The notes under the pieces: model-generated
The model's input: the letters and a program-made list of their open reading frames with translations, nothing else
Databases searched by the model: none
Told to the model about the DNA's origin: nothing
NCBI GenBank assembly: GCA_963710975.1
Contig: CAVQCG010000001.1
Location: forward strand, 372,001-436,000
DNA length: 64,000 nucleotides
Origin: JBBQXH01 sp963710975
Lineage (GTDB): Bacteria; Actinomycetota; Thermoleophilia; Gaiellales; Gaiellaceae
Direction: 5' to 3'
Shown here: positions 8,156 through 16,498 of the stretch, piece after piece
How the letters are laid out: each line of letters opens with the position of its first letter
How positions within the stretch are numbered: the first letter of the stretch is position 1
Position numbers and translations under genes: made by a program

Positions 8156-9634
8156 TCAGGAGAGGACGGGCGAAAGCGACCCGATGACGTCGCTCGCGAT
8201 CATCCCCGCAGGCCCCTGGATTCCCGCCGCCCGCCTGGCAGCGACTCCCTGCGCGGCTGCGGCTGCGGCTGCGGCGAGGCGGGGCTCGACACCTTTCGCG
8301 AGGAATGCCGCAACGATCCCGGTGAGTACGTCACCGCTGCCGGCACTCGCGAGCCCGGGGTTTCCGAGGTCCGACACGATTGGGCTCCGGCCGGGAGCCG
8401 CAACGATCGTGTCGGCACCCTTGAGGAGAAGTACCGCTCCCGTGTCGTCTGCCCCCGCGCGCGCTGCGTCGAGCCTACGGGCGTCGATTCGCGCCGACTC
8501 CTGACCGAGCAGTCGACCGAGCTCGCCCGAATGGGGCGTCAGCACCGTCGGCGCCTGGCGCGAGAACACCCAGTCGAGGTGGCCCGTCAGCGCCCAGAGC
8601 CCGTCGGCATCGAGAACGATCGGTAGCTCGAGCCGTTCCAGCAGAATCCGGACGAGCTCACGGGTTCCGTCGCTCCGCCCCAGGCCGGGCCCTATGGCCA
8701 CCGCAGTCGCACGGCCCGCCAGCTCCACGATGTGCTCAGCCGCAGCGGGGCTGAAGCGCCCTTCGCCGTCATCCGCGCCCGGCCTGACCATCACTTCGAG
8801 CAGGTGCTGCTCGGCGACGTGCGCGACCGCTGCCGGAACGGCGGCGAACACTATCCCTGCCCCCGACCGGAGTGCTGCCAGCGACGTCATGCACGGCGCG
8901 CCTGCCGTGCCGATCGATCCCCCGACGACGAGAACCGCTCCGGCGGAGTACTTGTTGTCGCTCGCACTTCGCCGCGGGATCCTGTCGAGGATCGCAGGTG
9001 TCGCCGCCACGAGCTCCGTCGGAACGTCGTCGATTCCGATATCTGCGACCTCGACCTCACCGCCATGAAACCGGCCCGGCGCGATCGCGAGCCCAACCTT
9101 GCGTCCATGAAACGTCACCGTCGCGTCGGCCCGCACGGCAGGGCCGTCGACGCGTCCGGTCGACGCATCGATGCCTGACGGCACGTCGATCGACACGACA
9201 GGATCACCGGAAACGTTGATTGCGTCGAACACCCCCGCTGCTTCGCGCCTGGGCACGCCCGAGAAACCCGTCCCGTACAGGGCGTCGACGATGACGTCCG
9301 ACCCCGCAGGCTCGTCCGAGATCTCGAGCCCGACCTCGGAGATCCGGCGTAGGTTCTCCGCCGCGTCGCCGCTGATCCTCCGGCGGTCTCCGACGACGAT
9401 CACCTCCACGCTTCGCCCGGCCTCGTGCAGGAGCCGCGCCACGACGAGACCATCACCGCCGTTCGCGCCGGTGCCACACCAGACCGAGATCCGGCGGGCG
9501 TCCGGATAGCGGCGCGCCACCGTCCCGGCAACCGCCTCGCCGGCCCGCTCCATCAGGTCGAGCGTAGGGCCGCCGTACGTCGCCTCCGCCTCCCGCATCT
9601 CGGTAGCCGTGTAAAGCGGCTCCGTGCCGTTCAC
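8156..9634 (-). CDS. nnr: bifunctional NAD(P)H-hydrate epimerase/dehydratase
   Basis: Repairs hydrated NAD(P)H. The N-terminal ~200 residues are the YjeF_N epimerase domain (WCGTGANGGDGLVVAR nucleotide loop). The C-terminal ~270 residues are the ADP/ATP-dependent dehydratase, a ribokinase-like fold, with TPHSGELGRL and NPGLASAGSGDVLTG. GTG 9634 is preferred because it overlaps the acpS stop in a GTGA and begins just before the epimerase fold; the open frame upstream only mirrors acpS and the repeat array. 492 aa is normal for the fused enzyme. Confidence 0.93.
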   Translation of the reverse strand: MNGTEPLYTATEMREAEATYGGPTLDLMERAGEAVAGTVARRYPDARRISVWCGTGANGGDGLVVARLLHEAGRSVEVIVVGDRRRISGDAAENLRRISEVGLEISDEPAGSDVIVDALYGTGFSGVPRREAAGVFDAINVSGDPVVSIDVPSGIDASTGRVDGPAVRADATVTFHGRKVGLAIAPGRFHGGEVEVADIGIDDVPTELVAATPAILDRIPRRSASDNKYSAGAVLVVGGSIGTAGAPCMTSLAALRSGAGIVFAAVPAAVAHVAEQHLLEVMVRPGADDGEGRFSPAAAEHIVELAGRATAVAIGPGLGRSDGTRELVRILLERLELPIVLDADGLWALTGHLDWVFSRQAPTVLTPHSGELGRLLGQESARIDARRLDAARAGADDTGAVLLLKGADTIVAAPGRSPIVSDLGNPGLASAGSGDVLTGIVAAFLAKGVEPRLAAAAAAAAQGVAARRAAGIQGPAGMIASDVIGSLSPVLS

Positions 9635-9999
9635 CCGTCCCCCTGGCGCTCGGCGACCGCGCAGATCGCCGCAGCGAGATCCTTCGAGTGGGTCATGGAG
9701 AGATCGATCTCGCCGGCCCGGACCCGATCGGCCCATGCCTTCGTTCGGCCAGAGAGCCGCACGAGCGGCTTCGGGCGACCCGCGATCTCGATCTCCCGCC
9801 AGGTGAAGTTCACGCCACAGCCGAGCGCCTTCCCAACGGCCTCCTTGCCGGCGAAACGCGCAGCGTAGTGCTGCGCCGGGTTCGCACGGGAGTCGCAATA
9901 CGTTCGCTCGGCCTCCGTGAAGCACCGTTCGCGAAACCCCGGCCGAGCAAGCGCCCGAGCAACGCGTTCGATCTCGATCAGGTCGACGCCGATCCTCAC
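9631..9999 (-). CDS. acpS: holo-[acyl-carrier-protein] synthase
   Basis: A 122-residue phosphopantetheinyl transferase that activates ACP for fatty acid synthesis. It begins with the canonical RIGVDLIEIERV (Mg-binding Asp) and contains FAGKEAVGKALG with the second metal-ligand Glu. Start at GTG 9999; longer frames upstream run into repeats. Its upstream region is the hairpin-repeat array, so its promoter must lie within or beyond that array, or it is read through from glmS. Confidence 0.93.
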   Translation of the reverse strand: MRIGVDLIEIERVARALARPGFRERCFTEAERTYCDSRANPAQHYAARFAGKEAVGKALGCGVNFTWREIEIAGRPKPLVRLSGRTKAWADRVRAGEIDLSMTHSKDLAAAICAVAERQGDG

Positions 10000-10013
10000 C
10001 CTGCGATTCTGCC

Positions 10014-10506
10014 GCAAGCCCGCCAAGGCCGCGCAGGGACGGCAAGCGCCGCGGTCCAGCGGCAGCCGGGTATCCACCGCGAAGCAAGCCCGCCAACGGC
10101 GGGCGCGCAGCGGACGGCAAAGCCGGCCGCGAAGTAGAGGCGCCGAAGGCGCCGGTCACCACCGCGAAGCAAGCCCGCCAACGGCGGGCGCGCAGCGGAC
10201 GGCAAAGCCGGCCGCGAAGCAGAGGCGCCGAAGGCGCCGGTCACCACCGCGCCTGTGTCGAGCCGTACCGGGCTCGACGAACCTTCGCGACCTGGCACCC
10301 CCCAGGGCGCGGCCACCGGCCTCCGCCAGCTTGCCCATAAACGGCGCCTACCGGCGCCTCCACTCCGCGGCCTGGCGCCCTCCGGGCGCGGCCGCTGCGC
10401 GCCGGCCTCGGCCGGCTTGCCATAACCGGCGCCTACCGGCGCCTCCACTCCGCGGCCTGGCGCCCTCCGGGCGCGGCCGCTGCGCGCCGGCCTCGCGCCG
10501 GCTTGC
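10014..10506. repeat. modular hairpin repeat array 1 (85-bp period, two orientations)
   Basis: This fills the 507-bp gap between the glmS stop and the acpS start. Copies at 10074-10158 and 10159-10243 are 85 bp each and appear to differ at one base. Copies at 10342-10426 and 10427-10506 also have an 85-bp period but lie in the opposite orientation. Degenerate units lie at 10014-10073 and about 10258-10341. Each unit reads hairpin 1, linker ACTTCGCGGCC, hairpin 2, linker (G)TCCGCTGCGC, hairpin 3, TTGC. Hairpin stems include GGCGCC, GCGCCC, GCCCGCC and GCCGGC types. No spacers, transposase or ORF is present. Function unknown. Confidence 0.9.
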
Positions 10507-12333
10507 TTATTCCACCGTGACGGTTTTCGCGAGGTTTCGAGGCTGGTCGACGTTCAGACCTCGGAGCCGGGCGATCCTGTAGGCGAGCAGCTGAAGCGGT
10601 ACGACAGCGAGCGCCGCCTGGAGGAACGGGTGTGTCCGCGGGACGTAGATCACGTCCGTTGCGTGGTGCTGGATGTCCTCGTTCCCGTCGGTCGCAATCG
10701 CGATCACGTCTGCTCCGCGCGCCCGAGTCTCCTGGATGTTCGAGACGACCTTGTCGTATACGTCGGAGTCGGTTGCGATGCACACGACGGGTGTCGTGTC
10801 GTCGAGGAGCGCGATGGGTCCGTGTTTCATCTCGCCTGCCGAGTACGCCTCGGTCGGGATATACGAGATTTCCTTCAGCTTCAGGGCGCCTTCGAGACAG
10901 ACTGGCAGGCCGATGTGGCGGCCGAGGTAGAGGAAGAACGGCTTCTGGTAGTGGCGCAGCGCAATCTCGTCGATCGGATGGTCGCCCGCCAGGAAGGTAG
11001 CGATCTTGTCCGGCAGGCTCTGAACCTCGTAGAGCAGGCGCTTGATCTCGTCCGGCGGAAGAGTCTTCCGAGCCTCGGCGAGCCTGAGCGCGAGCAGGTA
11101 CATCAGCGTCACCTGCGACGTGAACGTCTTCGTCGCCGCGACCCCCATCTCGAGGCCGGCGCGCGTGTACAGGACGCTGTCGACCTCACGCGTGATCTGC
11201 GTCCCCATCATGTTCGTGATCGCGAGCGTCCTCGCGCCCTTCTCACGCGCAAGGCGCATCGCAGCGATCGTGTCTCGCGTCTCGCCCGACTGCGAGATCC
11301 CGACGACCAGCGTGTCCTTCGAGAGCACCGGGTTGCGGTAGCGCCACTCGCTCGCCGTGTCGGGCTCGCACGGAACACGGGCCCACTCCTCGATCACGTA
11401 CCTCCCCACGAGGCCTGCGTGGTACGAGGTCCCGCACGAGATGACGACCATCCGGCGCAGGTTCTGAAGCTCCGTCTCGCTATAGCCGATGTCTTCGAGG
11501 ACGAGGCGTCCGTGCCGGATACGTTCGCCGATCGTCTCCGCGACAGCCTCAGGCTGCTCGTAGATCTCCTTGAGCATGAACGTCTCGTACCCCTGCTTTT
11601 CCGCCGCCTCGTCGTCCCAGTCGACCTCGGACTCGATGCGCGCGATCTCGGCTCCAGCGACATCGAAGAAGCGCGCCGACCCGGCCGTGATCGCAACGAT
11701 CTCACCGTCTTCGATCAGCTGCACGCGACGCGTTTCGCGAAGAAACGCCGCGATCGACGACGCGAGGAACATCTCGCCCTCGCCGACACCGACGACCAAC
11801 GGGCACTGATAGCGGGCGCCGACCAGCAGACGCGGATGGCTTCGGTGGACGACCGCGAAGGCGAAGTGTCCCTCTAGCTGGCCGTATGCCTCGCGCACGG
11901 CCTCGACGAGGTCACCACGGTAGTAGCGCTCGACGAGATGAACGACGGTCTCTGCATCGGTCTCTGACGTGAACACGTGCCCCTCGTCCTCGAGCGACTG
12001 ACGGAGCTCCCGATAGTTCTCGACGATCCCGTTGAGAACGACAGCGACATCGTTCTCGGGCGAGCCGACCAGTGGATGGGCGTTCTCCAGGCACACTCGC
12101 CCGTGTGTGGCCCAGCGCGTGTGGCCGATGCCCGCCGTGGCAAGGGAGCCATTCGGGCCCGCCTCGAGTCGAAGCTGCGCAAGATTCCCGACGGCCCTCA
12201 CAGCCTCGAGGCCGCTCTCGTCGATCAGGCAGATGCCCGCGGAGTCGTATCCGCGGTACTCGAGACGCTCGAGGCCCTGCAGCAGCAGGTCCTTCGCGCC
12301 TCTCTCCCCGACATATCCGATGATCCCGCACAC
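10507..12333 (-). CDS. glmS: glutamine-fructose-6-phosphate aminotransferase (isomerizing)
   Basis: Makes glucosamine-6-phosphate, the first step to UDP-GlcNAc. The protein begins with MCGIIGYVG, so the N-terminal Cys after Met removal is the Ntn glutaminase nucleophile. Two SIS isomerase domains follow, the first with SCGTSYHAG and the second ending in the conserved LAKTVTVE tail. 608 aa is full length. GTG 12333 is supported by a GGAGGGA ribosome site about 8 nt upstream. glmM lies 67 bp upstream on the same strand. A hairpin-repeat array starts right after its TAA. Confidence 0.97.
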   Translation of the reverse strand: MCGIIGYVGERGAKDLLLQGLERLEYRGYDSAGICLIDESGLEAVRAVGNLAQLRLEAGPNGSLATAGIGHTRWATHGRVCLENAHPLVGSPENDVAVVLNGIVENYRELRQSLEDEGHVFTSETDAETVVHLVERYYRGDLVEAVREAYGQLEGHFAFAVVHRSHPRLLVGARYQCPLVVGVGEGEMFLASSIAAFLRETRRVQLIEDGEIVAITAGSARFFDVAGAEIARIESEVDWDDEAAEKQGYETFMLKEIYEQPEAVAETIGERIRHGRLVLEDIGYSETELQNLRRMVVISCGTSYHAGLVGRYVIEEWARVPCEPDTASEWRYRNPVLSKDTLVVGISQSGETRDTIAAMRLAREKGARTLAITNMMGTQITREVDSVLYTRAGLEMGVAATKTFTSQVTLMYLLALRLAEARKTLPPDEIKRLLYEVQSLPDKIATFLAGDHPIDEIALRHYQKPFFLYLGRHIGLPVCLEGALKLKEISYIPTEAYSAGEMKHGPIALLDDTTPVVCIATDSDVYDKVVSNIQETRARGADVIAIATDGNEDIQHHATDVIYVPRTHPFLQAALAVVPLQLLAYRIARLRGLNVDQPRNLAKTVTVE

Positions 12334-12400
12334 CTGAAGCTCCCTCCTTCAAGTTTGTGCCATCCAGCCGATATCGGCAAGGGATGGCCGAACTTCAGGC

Positions 12401-13666
12401 TCAAATCCCGATCTCCTGCTCGACGAGGACGGCCATGGTAGCACAGAGATAGTGCGCCTCCTCGTCGTTTTCGGCCTCGGCGAGAACGCGCACGACTGGC
12501 TCCGTGCCAGACGGTCTCACGAGAATGCGACCGCGTTCGCCGAGACGCTCGTTCTCGTCTTCGACGGCACGGACCAGACCGTCGGGGAGCTTCTTCGTGC
12601 GTACGCGCACATTACGCTTGGCTTGCGGCCAGCGCGGCATGACAGCCGCGGCTTCGGCAAGCGTCGAGCCCGTCTCCGCCAGGACGCTACACAGGAGCAG
12701 CGCGGCCGCCAGGCCGTCTCCGGTCGAGTGGTCGCGAAGATAGATCAGGTGCCCGGACTGCTCCCCTCCGAGCACGCCTCCTTCGCGATGCAGAGCCTCG
12801 AGCACGTATCGATCGCCGATGTCCGTCGTGACCACCCGGATGCCATGATCCGCCATGAGACGATGAAACCCGAGGTTCGTCATGGAGGTGACGGCCACCA
12901 TGTCGACACCCAGATGTAGCGCGAGAATGGCGATGACCTGATCCCCGTCGATCTCATGCCCCTCGGCGTCCACCGCAAGCATTCGGTCACCGTCGCCGTC
13001 GAAGGCCACACCGAGATCGCATCCCTTCTTACGCACGGCCTTTGAGAGCGAGCGCAGGTCGGTCGCCCCGCAGCCCGCGTTGATCCCGTTCGCGGGATCA
13101 ACGCCGACGGCGCTGACGTCGGCGCCGAGCCGCCGGAACGCCTGCGGCCCGATCTCGTACAGCGCCCCGTTGGCGCAATCGACAGCGACACGCAAGCCTT
13201 CGAATGACCGCCCGAACCGTTCACAGACCCAATCGGTATAGCGATCCGAAAGCCCCGTGACGACCTCGATCTTCCCGGTGTTCGACCCCGAGGAGCCGAG
13301 GAGTCCCTCGACCGCCTCCTCCTGGTCGTCGGTCAGCTTCGTCCCGGAGGCGAAGAACTTGACACCGTTGTAGGCGGCGGGGTTGTGAGACGCCGAAACC
13401 ACAGCTCCGCTGGCCTCCGCAAGGAGCGCAACCGCTGGGGTCGGCAGGACACCTCCGAGGAGCACGTTGGACCCACCGGAGACGAGACCGCTTGCGAGCG
13501 CGCGCTCGACCTCCGGGCCGGAGACCCGCGTATCCCGTCCAATCAGGACACCCGCTCCGTCGCTCCAGCGGGCGAAGGCACGGCCGAGACGCTCCACCAG
13601 CTCGGGTGTGAAGTCTTCCCCGAAGATCCCGCGAACGCCGTCGGTTCCGAAGTAGCGACGTGTCAT
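12401..13666 (-). CDS. glmM: phosphoglucosamine mutase
   Basis: Converts GlcN-6-P to GlcN-1-P. It opens with RYFGTDGVRG. The phosphoserine loop SASHNP puts the catalytic Ser at residue 93, the metal loop DGDGDR is at 223-228, and the phosphate-binding RPSGTEP lies near the C-terminus. 421 aa is slightly shorter than the usual ~445. It lies between rpsI and glmS as in many Actinobacteria, separated from rpsI by a hairpin-repeat array. Confidence 0.96.
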   Translation of the reverse strand: MTRRYFGTDGVRGIFGEDFTPELVERLGRAFARWSDGAGVLIGRDTRVSGPEVERALASGLVSGGSNVLLGGVLPTPAVALLAEASGAVVSASHNPAAYNGVKFFASGTKLTDDQEEAVEGLLGSSGSNTGKIEVVTGLSDRYTDWVCERFGRSFEGLRVAVDCANGALYEIGPQAFRRLGADVSAVGVDPANGINAGCGATDLRSLSKAVRKKGCDLGVAFDGDGDRMLAVDAEGHEIDGDQVIAILALHLGVDMVAVTSMTNLGFHRLMADHGIRVVTTDIGDRYVLEALHREGGVLGGEQSGHLIYLRDHSTGDGLAAALLLCSVLAETGSTLAEAAAVMPRWPQAKRNVRVRTKKLPDGLVRAVEDENERLGERGRILVRPSGTEPVVRVLAEAENDEEAHYLCATMAVLVEQEIGI

Positions 13667-13741
13667 CGACGGGCGCCAGCTGGCTCGACGTCCGAGCTCA
13701 TCCTCTGGTCACGAAGCAATGGTTGGCTCCCGCTCTCGTTG

Positions 13742-13897
13742 GTACGGCCGCTGCCGCGGCCGTGGGCCTTCGCGGCCGGCTCCGCCGTCGCTGCTGCGCG
13801 GCGCTTCGCTCCTGCCCATCCGTACGGCCGCTACCGCGACCGTGAGCCTTCGCAGCCGGCTCCGCCGTCTGCTGCGCGGCGCCTTCGGCGCCTTGCA
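13742..13897. repeat. modular hairpin repeat array 2
   Basis: Two units, 13742-13821 and 13822-13897 (period 80 bp), of the family in arrays 1 and 3. Each starts with a GGCCGC-type hairpin, then CCTTCGC(G/A)GCC, a short GGC-TCC-GCC hairpin, a GCTGCGC-containing linker and a final hairpin (GGCGCC-TTC-GGCGCC in the second unit). The array lies in the gap between rpsI and glmM and ends 4 bp from the rpsI stop. Confidence 0.85.
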
Positions 13898-14293
13898 TTA
13901 TCTCTTCGAGAACTGCGGGCGCTTGCGGGCCTTCTTCAGCCCTGCCTTCTTGCGCTCGACCTGGCGGGCATCGCGCGTCAGGAAGCCCTCGCGCTTGAGC
14001 GTCACGCGGAGGTTCGGGTCGGCCTCGACGAGCGCGCGAGCGATGCCATGACGAAGCGCGCCTGCCTGTCCGGCGATGCCGCCCCCGTGAAGTCGTGCCC
14101 GGAGATCGAACTTCCCCTCGACACCGGCGATACGGAGTGGCGACGTTGCCGCCGTCCGGAGAGAGTCTCGTGGAAAGTAATCCTCGATCGAGCGTCCGTT
14201 GATCCACGTCGTACCGTCGCCGGGACGGAGAATCACGCGCGCAACGGACGTCTTGCGTTTGCCGGTGCCACGGTACTGGGCGATATCGCTCAC
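13898..14293 (-). CDS. rpsI: 30S ribosomal protein S9
   Basis: 131 residues, the normal size for S9, with GTGKRKTSVARV near the N-terminus, GGGIAGQAGALRHGIARAL in the middle and the basic tail ending in SKR that reaches the P-site. GTG 14293 overlaps the rplM stop in a GTGA. A repeat-array hairpin lies directly downstream of the TAA stop. Confidence 0.97.
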   Translation of the reverse strand: MSDIAQYRGTGKRKTSVARVILRPGDGTTWINGRSIEDYFPRDSLRTAATSPLRIAGVEGKFDLRARLHGGGIAGQAGALRHGIARALVEADPNLRVTLKREGFLTRDARQVERKKAGLKKARKRPQFSKR

Positions 14294-14742
14294 TCTGCTG
14301 TCGTCCTTCGGGTCGCGATCTGGAGCGGCTCCGGCTGCTGCGCTTCGTGCGGATGATCCGGGCCCGCATAGATCTTCAGCTTTACTATCTGGGCGCGGCC
14401 GAGCTTGTTGCGCGGCAGCATCCCCTTCACTGCCTTGCGGATGACCTCGGTCGGCCGCCGCTCGAGCTGCTCGGCGAGCGTGCGCGACCTGATGCCCCCC
14501 GGGTAGCCGGAATGGCGGTAGTACAGCTTCTGCTGGAGCTTCTTTCCGGTCACGCCGATCTTCTCGGCGTTCACGACGACGACGAAGTCGCCGGTGTCGA
14601 CGTGCGGCGTGTAGCCGGGCTTCCGCTTTCCGCGCAGCGCGTCGGCGATCTGCGTCGACAGGCGGCCGAGCGTCTGCCCCTCGGCATCGACCACGTACCA
14701 CCGGCGCTCGACGTCTGCAGGCTTTGCGTTCCAGGTTTTCAT
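14290..14742 (-). CDS. rplM: 50S ribosomal protein L13
   Basis: 150 residues with the L13 core (WYVVDAEGQTLGRLST, YYRHSGYPGG, KGMLPRNKLGR). It is the first gene of the rplM-rpsI pair. Its ATG at 14742 overlaps the stop of the upstream UDG-like ORF by 4 bp. There is no clear ribosome site, but a TACAAT box, hairpin and T-tract precede it, suggesting a separately controlled leader. Confidence 0.97.
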   Translation of the reverse strand: MKTWNAKPADVERRWYVVDAEGQTLGRLSTQIADALRGKRKPGYTPHVDTGDFVVVVNAEKIGVTGKKLQQKLYYRHSGYPGGIRSRTLAEQLERRPTEVIRKAVKGMLPRNKLGRAQIVKLKIYAGPDHPHEAQQPEPLQIATRRTTAE

Positions 14743-15308
14743 GGCATCACAGAAAAGTGGCGGACAGGGCGTCCGCCGAGCGCGGATTGTAGCAGCCCCC
14801 GGCGAAAAGCCGCCGCTCCGCCATGCGACGGATGCCTGACCGCAGCAACGCCGAGTGCCCGCCCGGCAACCTGCCCGACGGCGATCACACGACGACCCTC
14901 CGCGAGCGCCTCGACGAACGCGAGACCTGCCTCCACCTCGTCCTTCGACGGTGGTCGGTTCGAGGCCGGCTCACCCTCACGGTGTGGATGGGCTGGAAGG
15001 ACGTTCCAGAGCATCACCTCGGACTCGAGCTCGAGCTCGCCGAGCACACGGTGGACGATCGTCGCGGTCGCCTCCGCCGGGCCGGTGCCCGTGAGCTGAC
15101 GCTCGGATGTGAACGGGATTCCCGACACCCGGGTTCCGCGATATCCCGGCGCCTCACCGACCAGCAGGAACCGCGCATGCAAGTGGCGCTCGAGGTACGA
15201 GAGGAGACGCGAGCGCCGGCGCTGCGCACCGTCGCCATCACGGTAGAAGTTGAACGCGCGGCCGAACGATGCGGCCGCAAGGTCATCGACGAAGACGCTG
15301 GGCTCCAT
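14739..15308 (-). CDS. uracil-DNA glycosylase-superfamily protein
   Basis: About 189 residues from ATG 15308, which has a TACGCT box 8 nt upstream. Motif A, VGEAPGYRG followed by GIPFTSE, and the late RHPSHGG match a small UDG-like clade; NVLPAHPH is the central motif. It probably recognises damaged bases or is a diverged family member; the exact specificity is unclear. The C-terminal ~20 codons run through the rplM leader (promoter box and attenuator), so the true end may be conserved only up to about 14780. An upstream in-frame ATG at 15344 would overlap the divergent MFS gene and is disfavoured. Confidence 0.75.
   Translation of the reverse strand: MEPSVFVDDLAAASFGRAFNFYRDGDGAQRRRSRLLSYLERHLHARFLLVGEAPGYRGTRVSGIPFTSERQLTGTGPAEATATIVHRVLGELELESEVMLWNVLPAHPHREGEPASNRPPSKDEVEAGLAFVEALAEGRRVIAVGQVAGRALGVAAVRHPSHGGAAAFRRGLLQSALGGRPVRHFSVMP
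14752..14791 (-). promoter_or_regulatory. rplM leader: TACAAT box plus hairpin/T-tract
   Basis: On the minus strand a perfect-looking -10 (TACAAT, 14791-14786) is followed by a 7-bp stem (GGCGGAC/GTCCGCC, 14777-14759) and then ACTTTTCT just before the rplM ATG. This is the layout of an intrinsic attenuator. The leaders of rplM operons are known sites of autoregulation by L13 in other bacteria; that it operates here is inference. Confidence 0.5.
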
Positions 15309-15315
15309 CGCCGCG

Positions 15316-15322
15316 TAGCGTA
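15316..15322. promoter_or_regulatory. overlapping divergent -10 boxes
   Basis: TACGCT on the minus strand (15322-15317) lies 8 nt before the UDG-like ATG. TAGCGT on the plus strand (15316-15321) lies 9 nt before the MFS ATG. The boxes share five bases, implying a symmetric bidirectional, near-leaderless promoter. Confidence 0.45.
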
Positions 15323-15330
15323 CGCGGCCG

Positions 15331-16497
15331 ATGCCGCAGTCCACGACGCCTCTCTATGCGGGTGGGTTTCTCGGACCGTTCGGCGGGGCGATGCTGGTAG
15401 CGCTGATCCCGAGCGTGGCGGACGGGCTCGACACGTCCGTCGGGCTCGTGGCGGCTGCGATCACCGCATACATGATCCCGTTCGCGACCCTCCAGCTCTT
15501 CTCCGGGACGATCTCCGAGCGGATCGGTCCCGGCCGAACCGTCCGAACGGCATACCTCGCGTTCGGAACGGCGGCGCTCCTCTGCACGTTCGCCCCGGAC
15601 ATCTGGTCGTTCATCGCCGGCAGAGCGCTCATGGGTGCGTCGAACGCCTTCCTCACGCCGATTCTCCTCGCCGCGCTCTCGGAAGCCGTGCCACCAGGCG
15701 TGCTCGGCCGGAGCGTCGGAACATTCGCGGCGGTGCAGGTTGCCGGACTCAGCCTTGCGCCCGTCCTCGGAGGCGCCCTGGGAGAGATCTCGTGGCGGCT
15801 TGCATTCGGGCTCGTCGCGGTGGTCTCCTTCGGCCTCGCTCTGTGGCGCGTCGAGGTGCAGGGCCGAGCCGAAAGGGATCGCGCGTCGTTGCGTGATCTC
15901 GTCAACCGCTGGATCGGGCTTCTCTCGGCCACGGCGATGGCCGGCTATCTCGGCTTCACGGCTATCGGATTCGTCGTCGCCCTCGTGTCCGCGAAGGAAT
16001 TCGGGCTCGGGTCGGCGGGGAGCGGGCTTGTCGTTGCGTCGTACGGCGTCGGCGGGATCGTCTTCGGGCGCTACGCAGGAACCATCGCCGACCGCGTCGG
16101 ACGACCGGCAACTGCTCTCGGCGGGACGCTCGCCTGCGCCGCGGGAGTGCTCGGCATCGCATTCGCCCCGACAGCGTGGAGTGTCGCCGTCATCTTCTTT
16201 GCGGTCGGCTGCGCCTCGGCGTTCGTCTGGGCCGGACTGAACACGATCGCGGTCGAGGCCTTTCCGGACAACCGCGCCGGAGCAGTCTCGGCCTACAGCG
16301 CGTTCAAGTTCGTCGGCGTGGCCATCGCGCCGCTCGTCTACATCCCGCTCTTCGAGACTGACACCCGCACCCCGTTCCTGCTCGCGGCCGTCTTCTCGGT
16401 GCTCACCGCGATCCTGATCGTCCCGTGGTTCTCGCGGTACCGGCTCAACCCAGGCGGGGGCGCAGCGTCTCCGGGGTTCGCCGACCCGGGCGCTTGA
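15331..16497 (+). CDS. MFS transporter
   Basis: 388 residues with about twelve hydrophobic segments. Loop motifs include SERIGPGRT after TM2 and FGRYAGTIADRVGRP in the second half, both variants of the MFS loop 2-3 motif. Size and layout fit the drug:H+ antiporter-1 type of efflux proteins. The substrate is unknown. It is divergent from the UDG-like gene and convergent with alaC, with 1 bp between stops. Confidence 0.85.
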   Translation: MPQSTTPLYAGGFLGPFGGAMLVALIPSVADGLDTSVGLVAAAITAYMIPFATLQLFSGTISERIGPGRTVRTAYLAFGTAALLCTFAPDIWSFIAGRALMGASNAFLTPILLAALSEAVPPGVLGRSVGTFAAVQVAGLSLAPVLGGALGEISWRLAFGLVAVVSFGLALWRVEVQGRAERDRASLRDLVNRWIGLLSATAMAGYLGFTAIGFVVALVSAKEFGLGSAGSGLVVASYGVGGIVFGRYAGTIADRVGRPATALGGTLACAAGVLGIAFAPTAWSVAVIFFAVGCASAFVWAGLNTIAVEAFPDNRAGAVSAYSAFKFVGVAIAPLVYIPLFETDTRTPFLLAAVFSVLTAILIVPWFSRYRLNPGGGAASPGFADPGA

Positions 16498-16498
16498 C

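Noticed and set aside
10074..10243. CRISPR array
   Set aside because: Tandem 85-bp copies are continuous with no unique spacers, and no cas gene is present in the window.
12334..12400. glmS riboswitch/ribozyme
   Set aside because: Only 67 nt lie between glmM and glmS; too short, no P1/P2 core, and a ribosome site explains the conserved GGAGGGA.
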